This document shows positions 7,263 through 11,287 of a stretch of DNA of 11,287 nt, piece after piece (positions within the stretch are counted from its first letter, which is position 1; each line of letters opens with the position of its first letter). Position numbers and translations under genes: made by a program. The notes beneath the pieces were generated by a model, which did not search any database, was not told the origin of the DNA, and worked only from the letters and a program-made list of their open reading frames with translations. The DNA comes from Acholeplasmatales bacterium DTU056. Its GTDB lineage: Bacteria; Bacillota_I; Bacilli_A; ML615J-28; CAG-698. The DNA lies in contig LFRX01000031.1 of NCBI GenBank assembly GCA_001512985.1, positions 1,290-12,576 of the forward strand. Reading direction: 5' to 3'.

Positions 7263-7289
7263 ATAAAAATATATTAGAAATTCATACAA

Positions 7290-7298
7290 AATATACCA
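7290..7298 (-). promoter_or_regulatory. possible extended -10 promoter of murA
   Basis: The minus strand reads TGGTATATT, an extended -10 with 5 of 6 matches. It would start transcription near 7283, about 32 nt before the AUU. No good -35 is visible. Confidence 0.4.
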
Positions 7299-7324
7299 AA
7301 CATAATTATCTAAAAAATATTTAT

Positions 7325-7358
7325 TTAACTTAACTTTAATTTCAAAATATGATAAAAT
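7325..7358 (+). promoter_or_regulatory. overlapping promoters of the malic enzyme/aspartase operon
   Basis: Two copies of TTAACT (7325-7330 and 7330-7335) each lie 17 bp before a -10-like box: TATGAT at 7348-7353 and TAAAAT at 7353-7358. Transcription would start near 7360-7365, so the ATG at 7369 would be almost at the 5' end of the message. Confidence 0.5.
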
Positions 7359-7370
7359 GATATTATGAAT

Positions 7371-7386
7371 GAGGGTGATTAAAATT
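7371..7386 (+). promoter_or_regulatory. SD and probable AUU initiation codon of the malic enzyme gene
   Basis: GAGGGTGA (7371-7378) is a strong SD, and the in-frame codon at the right distance (5 nt) is ATT at 7384. The in-frame ATG at 7369 overlaps the SD and has none of its own, and the in-frame GTG at 7375 lies inside it. Confidence 0.6.
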
Positions 7387-8571
7387 AGTACATTAAGAGA
7401 AAAAGCATTAAAATTACACGAAGAAAATCAAGGGAAATTAGGGGTTTATTCTAAGGTAAGTATCAAGACAAAAGAGGACTTAGCTTTAGCATATTCTCCG
7501 GGGGTTGCAGAGCCGTGCAAGGAAATTTATCAAGATCCATCTTTAATATATCGCTATACCGGAAAAGGAAATACCGTTGCAGTAGTAACTGACGGATCAG
7601 CTGTTTTAGGATTAGGTAATATCGGTCCAAAAGCAGCCCTACCTGTAATGGAAGGAAAATGTATTTTATTTAAGGAATTCGCTGGGATTGATGCGATTCC
7701 AATTTGTCTTGATACGCAAGATGTTGAAGAAATTATTCAGGCTGTTAAATTAATTTCTCCAGGACTTGGAGGGATAAACTTAGAAGATATTTCTAGTCCA
7801 CGATGTATTGAAATTGAAGAAAGACTAAAACAAGAACTAGATATTCCTGTCTTTCATGACGATCAACACGGGACAGCTGTAGTAACACTTGCGGCTTTAA
7901 TCAATTACTGTCGTTTACTTAAACGAGATATTCGCAATTTGAAAATTGTCATATCTGGAATGGGTGCCGCTGGTACTAGTATTGCTAAATTATTAAGACT
8001 TTATGGGGCAAAAACTATTTACGGAACTAATGCCCAAGGAATAATATCTAAATCAAAATATCATCGCTATAATTCTGCTGTTCAAAAATTATTAGATGAT
8101 GGTATTGTTGATGATTTTGAGATTACTGAAGATTCGCTTGCAGAGGTTGTAAAGAATACTGATTGCTTTATTGGAGTAAGCGTAGCTAATATTTTAACAG
8201 TTGATATGATTAACTCTATGAACGATGATCCAATTATTTTAGCTATGGCTAATCCAAATCCAGAAATTCCATATGAAGAAGCTTTAAAATCAAAAGCAGC
8301 TATTATTGGAACAGGGCGCAGTGACTATCCAAACCAAATCAATAACGTCTTAGCCTTCCCGGGAATTTTCCGTGGTGCTTTAGATGCTAAAAGCTATAAA
8401 ATTACTGATGAAATGAAAATTGTTGCAAGCGAAGCCATCGCGTATTTAATTAAAGATGAAGAATTACGACGCGATTATATTATTCCATCTCCTTTTGATT
8501 CACGCGTTGTAAAAGCTGTAAGTAATGCCGTATATCAAAAAGCAAAGGAATTAAAGGTTTGTAGAGAGTAG
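7384..8571 (+). CDS. NAD(P)-dependent malic enzyme (YtsJ-like)
   Basis: The cytoplasmic enzyme oxidatively decarboxylates malate to pyruvate and CO2 with NAD(P)H. From the proposed ATT start it has 395 residues (400 from ATG at 7369). The N-terminus STLREKALKLHEENQGKL then aligns with B. subtilis YtsJ. Visible residues are Y37 in AYSPGVAEPC, the catalytic lysine K92 in PVMEGK, metal-binding E134/D135 (NLEDI) and D159 (FHDDQHGTA), and the Rossmann loop GMGAAG (192-197). The segment after the second Rossmann strand reads YGTNAQG rather than the usual CDxKG, so no acidic residue is seen to hold the NAD ribose. NADP preference is possible but unproven. The gene is 8 bp upstream of aspA in one operon, which suggests aspartate catabolism to pyruvate. 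Confidence 0.93.
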   Translation: MSTLREKALKLHEENQGKLGVYSKVSIKTKEDLALAYSPGVAEPCKEIYQDPSLIYRYTGKGNTVAVVTDGSAVLGLGNIGPKAALPVMEGKCILFKEFAGIDAIPICLDTQDVEEIIQAVKLISPGLGGINLEDISSPRCIEIEERLKQELDIPVFHDDQHGTAVVTLAALINYCRLLKRDIRNLKIVISGMGAAGTSIAKLLRLYGAKTIYGTNAQGIISKSKYHRYNSAVQKLLDDGIVDDFEITEDSLAEVVKNTDCFIGVSVANILTVDMINSMNDDPIILAMANPNPEIPYEEALKSKAAIIGTGRSDYPNQINNVLAFPGIFRGALDAKSYKITDEMKIVASEAIAYLIKDEELRRDYIIPSPFDSRVVKAVSNAVYQKAKELKVCRE

Positions 8572-8579
8572 GAGATTAT

Positions 8580-9995
8580 ATGAGATTTAGAATTGAACAG
8601 GACTACTTAGGAACTAAAAAAGTTCCAAAAGAAGCTTATTATGGAATTCAGTCTTTGCGTTCAAAAGAGAATTTTCAAATTACTAAACGTGGTCTTTCTC
8701 GCCAAATGATTAAAGCTTTAGCGGTAGTAAAAAAAGCCGCTGCACAGGCAAATAGAGATGCGGGACTACTTAGCAATGAGGTTGCTGAGGCTATTTCACT
8801 TACTTGTAATGAAATAATTAATGGTCGCTTACATGGTCAATTTATTACTGATGTTTTGCAAGGTGGCGCTGGTACTAGTATTAATATGAATGCTAATGAA
8901 GTAATCGCTAATCGTGCAAATGAAATGCTTGGTGGGGAAAAAGGAGTTTATAACTTTGTTCATCCACTTGACCATGTAAACTGTGGTCAATCAACAAATG
9001 ATGTCGTCCCAACTGCTGCTAAAATTACTGCTTATCGTCTAACTAAAAAACTTTTAGTTGAATTGAAAAAACTTCAACATGCTTGTGAAGAAAAAGCCGA
9101 GGCATTTAAAACAATCTATAAAATGGGACGCACTCATCTGCAGGATGCTGTACCAATGACTTTTGGGCAGCACTTTGGAGCCTTAGCAAGTATGCTTGAA
9201 CGTGATATTAAACGGATTGAACAAGCAATGAGCGGTCTTCTAGAAATCAATATGGGAGGAACCGCTATCGGTTCAGGAATTAACGCTAATCCTGTTTATG
9301 TTACCAAAGTAATACAATATATTCGCCAATATACCGGTGAAGACTTTGTTCAAGGTAAAAACTTATTTGATTTAACCCGACATTTAGATCCATTCTTATG
9401 GCTTTCCTCAGCAATCAAAACTTCAGCAGTAAATCTATCCAAAGCCGCTAACGATCTTCGTCTAATGGCATCTGGTCCCAAATACGGATTCAACGAAGTC
9501 TTTTTACCACAATTACAACCAGGCTCAACAATCATGCCCGGAAAAGTAAATCCTGTTATTCCGGAGGTAGTTAACCAAACAGCCTTCCTAATTATTGGTC
9601 TTGATACAACCATCACTAAGGCTGTCGAAGCCGGTCAATTAGAACTTAATGTATTCGGACCTATTATCTATGCTTGTTTAGAAGATATGCTAAATTATCA
9701 TCGTCGAGTAGTCCGTTTATTTAAAGAAAAGGTCATAGATGGTATACAAGTAAATCAAAATCTGCCTATTTCCGAAGAACTTTCAAACTCTACAATCGCC
9801 GCAATGATTCCATACATTGGATATGATATGTGTACAAAAATCCTTGAGGAAGCAAAGAATTCTAATTTATCATTAAAAGAACTAATCTTAAAACATACCA
9901 ACTTATCTGCTGAAGAAATTGATAACATCTTTGATTTAGAAAACATTACAGTTAATACTGCCTTGACTGTAAAACGTAAAAAAGCTAGCAAGTAA
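8580..9995 (+). CDS. aspA: aspartate ammonia-lyase
   Basis: The 471-residue enzyme of the fumarase/aspartase superfamily converts L-aspartate to fumarate and ammonia as a cytoplasmic tetramer. Signature GSTIMPGKVN (315-324) is followed by PVIPEVVNQ, which is typical of aspartases rather than class II fumarases. QSTND (137-141, fumarases QSSND) and GRTHLQDAVP (183-192) agree. GTSINMN (98-104) is the first active-site loop. The ATG start is preceded by TAGGAGA at 6-7 nt, and the N-terminus RIEQDYLGTKKVP matches the family. It is co-transcribed with the malic enzyme. Fumarate would need a fumarase, not present here, to feed that enzyme. The last codons, encoding KKASK, form one arm of the terminator and the stop codon lies in its loop. 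A fumarase side activity cannot be excluded from sequence. Confidence 0.92.
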   Translation: MRFRIEQDYLGTKKVPKEAYYGIQSLRSKENFQITKRGLSRQMIKALAVVKKAAAQANRDAGLLSNEVAEAISLTCNEIINGRLHGQFITDVLQGGAGTSINMNANEVIANRANEMLGGEKGVYNFVHPLDHVNCGQSTNDVVPTAAKITAYRLTKKLLVELKKLQHACEEKAEAFKTIYKMGRTHLQDAVPMTFGQHFGALASMLERDIKRIEQAMSGLLEINMGGTAIGSGINANPVYVTKVIQYIRQYTGEDFVQGKNLFDLTRHLDPFLWLSSAIKTSAVNLSKAANDLRLMASGPKYGFNEVFLPQLQPGSTIMPGKVNPVIPEVVNQTAFLIIGLDTTITKAVEAGQLELNVFGPIIYACLEDMLNYHRRVVRLFKEKVIDGIQVNQNLPISEELSNSTIAAMIPYIGYDMCTKILEEAKNSNLSLKELILKHTNLSAEEIDNIFDLENITVNTALTVKRKKASK

Positions 9996-10012
9996 CTCTT
10001 GCTAGCTTTTTT
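9978..10012. terminator. bidirectional terminator embedded in the end of aspA
   Basis: A perfect 15-bp stem (9978-9992 with 9998-10012, core GCTAGCAAG) has a 5-nt loop that contains the aspA TAA stop (9993-9995). A T-run follows on the plus strand and an equal one on the minus strand, where the hairpin overlaps the stop of the convergent gene (10013-10011). It should terminate both transcripts. Confidence 0.92.
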
Positions 10013-10820
10013 ATATTGCATTAACAAAAGCATTTTGTTTAGTAAACTTATTAAATAAGAATATGGAAAACAAAATATCCTTACTTGTATTTCCTGTCGC
10101 TAACAACATATGATGTTTATTATTTAGTGCTATTTGACACGTTTTAACATCAATATTTTGTTGATGTAAAAGTATTTCTAGATATGATTTGTTAGGCAAA
10201 TATACCAAACTGAAACTATCTAGTTCTTTTGAAAATCTACCAATATTAATTAAATCCATAAGTCCATAATGCGTATAGATTTTGTCATTTACCCCTAATC
10301 TTTGCAAATACATTTTAGTTAGTTCATAATCCTTATTATATGTTTGACGATTATCATTAATTAAAACTATTTTGTTAGGTAATAATCCTAACTTATTTAA
10401 GAACATCTTACTTTCTAAAATCGCTAATGCTTCATTTTCAAAATCTATAGAATTTTCTAAATAACTTAATCCAAATGATAATTTATTATTCACACTTAAA
10501 AGATAAAAATTAGTTAAAACATTTTGATGTGTTTTTGCTAAAACTTGCATAACTAAATCTTTTTGCACATCGCCAACTAGAACATAATCAATACTTTTTT
10601 CATTAATTAATTCTTCTAATTTTAAGCAAATATTAATATCTCCTATTTCATCGTATATTTGTAGGAGATTATAATTTAAATTGTATTTTAAACATAATAA
10701 TCTTATTTTCTTTTTATCTCCAATAATTATAAATGATGCCAGGTTTAATAAAATACTGTCAATAATAGTTGTTAATATGTTCAACTCATAAGGAGCTAAT
10801 ACAATAAATTTTGCTTTCAT
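10011..10820 (-). CDS. degenerate phosphate acetyl/butyryltransferase-like protein
   Basis: The 269-residue protein aligns by eye with the Pta/Ptb family. An N-terminal strand and helix end in FIIIGDKKKIRLL (cf. LLTGDSKKL in Ptb). IDYVLVGDVQKDLVMQVL (78-94) corresponds to the ADVLMKGNVPTSVLLKAVL region. HHMLLATGNTSKDILF (236-251) corresponds to ILLVPTIEAGNMLYKSL. The protein ends about 30 residues earlier than Ptb and lacks the TSRAD-type motif and the central TDxAMNIxP motif, so phosphotransacylase activity is doubtful. A regulatory or scaffolding role, or a different ligand, is possible. The start is ATG at 10820 behind GGTGAG, which sits in a hairpin loop. The gene is downstream of the phosphodiesterase gene on the same strand but has its own promoter. 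Family assignment is moderate. Confidence 0.5.
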   Translation of the reverse strand: MKAKFIVLAPYELNILTTIIDSILLNLASFIIIGDKKKIRLLCLKYNLNYNLLQIYDEIGDINICLKLEELINEKSIDYVLVGDVQKDLVMQVLAKTHQNVLTNFYLLSVNNKLSFGLSYLENSIDFENEALAILESKMFLNKLGLLPNKIVLINDNRQTYNKDYELTKMYLQRLGVNDKIYTHYGLMDLINIGRFSKELDSFSLVYLPNKSYLEILLHQQNIDVKTCQIALNNKHHMLLATGNTSKDILFSIFLFNKFTKQNAFVNAI

Positions 10821-10841
10821 ATAGACTCACCATCTATATGA
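10817..10841 (-). promoter_or_regulatory. hairpin with SD in the loop and start codon in the stem
   Basis: On the minus strand CATATAGA (10840-10833) and TCTATATG (10825-10818) are perfect inverted repeats, extended by one more A-T pair at the base. The 7-nt loop TGGTGAG carries the SD. The ATG of the Pta/Ptb-like gene is the last three bases of the second arm, so folding would occlude the start codon. Confidence 0.6.
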
Positions 10842-10850
10842 TAATAATTA

Positions 10851-10880
10851 ATTATGACATTTTTTGATGTTTTTTGTAAA
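10851..10880 (-). promoter_or_regulatory. promoter of the Pta/Ptb-like gene
   Basis: The minus strand has TTTACA (10880-10875), an 18-bp spacer and CATAAT (10856-10851) preceded by TGT, making an extended -10. Transcription would start near 10844, placing the SD hairpin at the very 5' end of the message. Confidence 0.55.
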
Positions 10881-10882
10881 TG

Positions 10883-10912
10883 AAAAATCTAATTTGTGTA
10901 AAATTAGATTTT
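10883..10912 (-). terminator. AT-rich terminator-like hairpin after the phosphodiesterase gene
   Basis: A perfect 12-bp stem (10884-10895 with 10901-10912) around a 5-nt loop ends in U residues on the minus strand. The stem contains a single G-C pair, so it may be weak. Its first base is the last base of the UGA stop codon. Confidence 0.55.
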
Positions 10913-11287
10913 CATTCTAAAATATTCGTTGTAATAAAATCAACATCCCAAGTTGCTAACATTAATGCTACAATTGGATTATTAACAGTATACGTATTAA
11001 CTTTAATATTGTTTTGATGTAATATTTGAACAATTTCTTTACTTAAGTTTTGATGATTGATATCAATATCAAAATGATATTTTAAGCAATTATTTAAAAC
11101 TTCATCATTAAATTCATTTACTAAATATTGAATAGTAATATCTTTATTAATTTTGCGAATATTTATTAAGTTTTCTAAATCGAAAGATATAATAATTGAA
11201 GATGATAAATAATTATATTCATTTAGTATAGTTAATAATCGTTTAATTTGTTCATATGTAAACCGTGGTTTTAGTTCGATAATAGCT
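10912..11287 (-). CDS. glycerophosphodiester phosphodiesterase, C-terminal part (5' end outside the window)
   Basis: The frame is open from the right edge to a UGA stop at 10914-10912, giving 124 visible residues. IIELKPR near the visible N-terminus is the family's IELK motif, whose Glu is a metal ligand. A SFDLENL segment (family S/F motif after a beta strand) follows. Near the end VNTYTVNNP and WDVDFITTN correspond to the usual W/YTVNxP and GVDxIITD barrel strands. The enzyme would hydrolyse glycerophosphodiesters to glycerol-3-phosphate and an alcohol. No signal sequence can be judged because the N-terminus is missing. The usual glycine and aspartate of GVDxIITD are W and T here, so the C-terminus is divergent. 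The gene lies upstream of the Pta/Ptb-like gene. Confidence 0.72.
   Translation of the reverse strand, partial: AIIELKPRFTYEQIKRLLTILNEYNYLSSSIIISFDLENLINIRKINKDITIQYLVNEFNDEVLNNCLKYHFDIDINHQNLSKEIVQILHQNNIKVNTYTVNNPIVALMLATWDVDFITTNILE

Noticed and set aside
6841..7263. murA as a pseudogene or frameshifted gene because no standard start codon precedes the conserved N-terminus
   Set aside because: The frame is uninterrupted from 7263 to the stop, all catalytic residues are present, and a strong SD with AUU at the right distance explains the start without invoking damage.
8580..9995. Class II fumarase rather than aspartase
   Set aside because: QSTND, GRTHLQDAVP and NPVIPEVVNQ are the aspartase forms of the superfamily motifs. 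Fumarases have QSSND, DATP and NPTQCE.
9350..10033. Minus-strand open frames opposite the end of aspA
   Set aside because: They mirror the conserved aspartase coding sequence and show no independent coding evidence. One also runs through the terminator.
1..11287. CRISPR arrays, insertion sequences, prophage genes, tRNA or rRNA genes
   Set aside because: No spaced direct repeats, transposase or integrase motifs, cloverleaf or conserved rRNA stretches were seen on either strand. Gaps between genes are all under 170 bp and hold only promoters, leaders and terminators.

Overview
The window is AT-rich DNA from a low-GC Gram-positive bacterium, probably a deep or poorly characterised Bacilli/Mycoplasmatota-type lineage. 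Three things point there: strong Shine-Dalgarno (SD) sites, closest family resemblances to Bacillus-type proteins (DppA, a YfiE/CatE-like VOC protein, a YtsJ-like malic enzyme), and compact spacing. UGA is used as a stop (pseudouridine synthase gene, glycerophosphodiesterase gene) and Trp is encoded by TGG, so this is not the Mycoplasma/Spiroplasma code. An apparently intact MurA suggests peptidoglycan precursor synthesis.

Layout. Positions 3259 to 1 (minus strand) form one operon behind a good sigma-A promoter: a DUF5655-type nuclease-like protein, an RluA-family pseudouridine synthase, a small three-helix membrane protein and a DUF2207 membrane protein that runs off the left edge. A YcxB-like membrane protein (3364-4074, minus) lies upstream and is divergent from dppA (4235-5035, plus), a zinc D-aminopeptidase. 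A two-domain VOC/CatE-like protein (5155-5973, plus) follows. Next come murA (7251-6004, minus) and, divergent from it, a malic enzyme plus aspartase operon (7384-9995, plus). At the right end (minus) are a degenerate phosphate acetyl/butyryltransferase-like protein and the C-terminal part of a cytosolic glycerophosphodiester phosphodiesterase. No rRNA, tRNA, mobile element or CRISPR array was seen.

How the genes could work together. Aspartase yields fumarate and ammonia from aspartate. With a fumarase encoded elsewhere, the malic enzyme would take the malate to pyruvate, giving a short aspartate-to-pyruvate route with NAD(P)H production. DppA would supply D-amino acids from D-peptides. The remaining genes look like ordinary housekeeping or membrane functions.

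The most unusual signal is translational. murA has no ATG, GTG or TTG able to start the full-length protein, but an AUU sits at the right distance from a strong SD and gives a family-length N-terminus. The divergent malic enzyme shows the same arrangement. dppA has a consensus SD separated from its ATG by a perfect hairpin, and an in-frame AUU also lies at normal distance from that SD. A fourth gene (10820) carries its SD in the loop of a perfect hairpin whose arm contains the start codon. Non-canonical or structured initiation therefore recurs in this 11-kb stretch.
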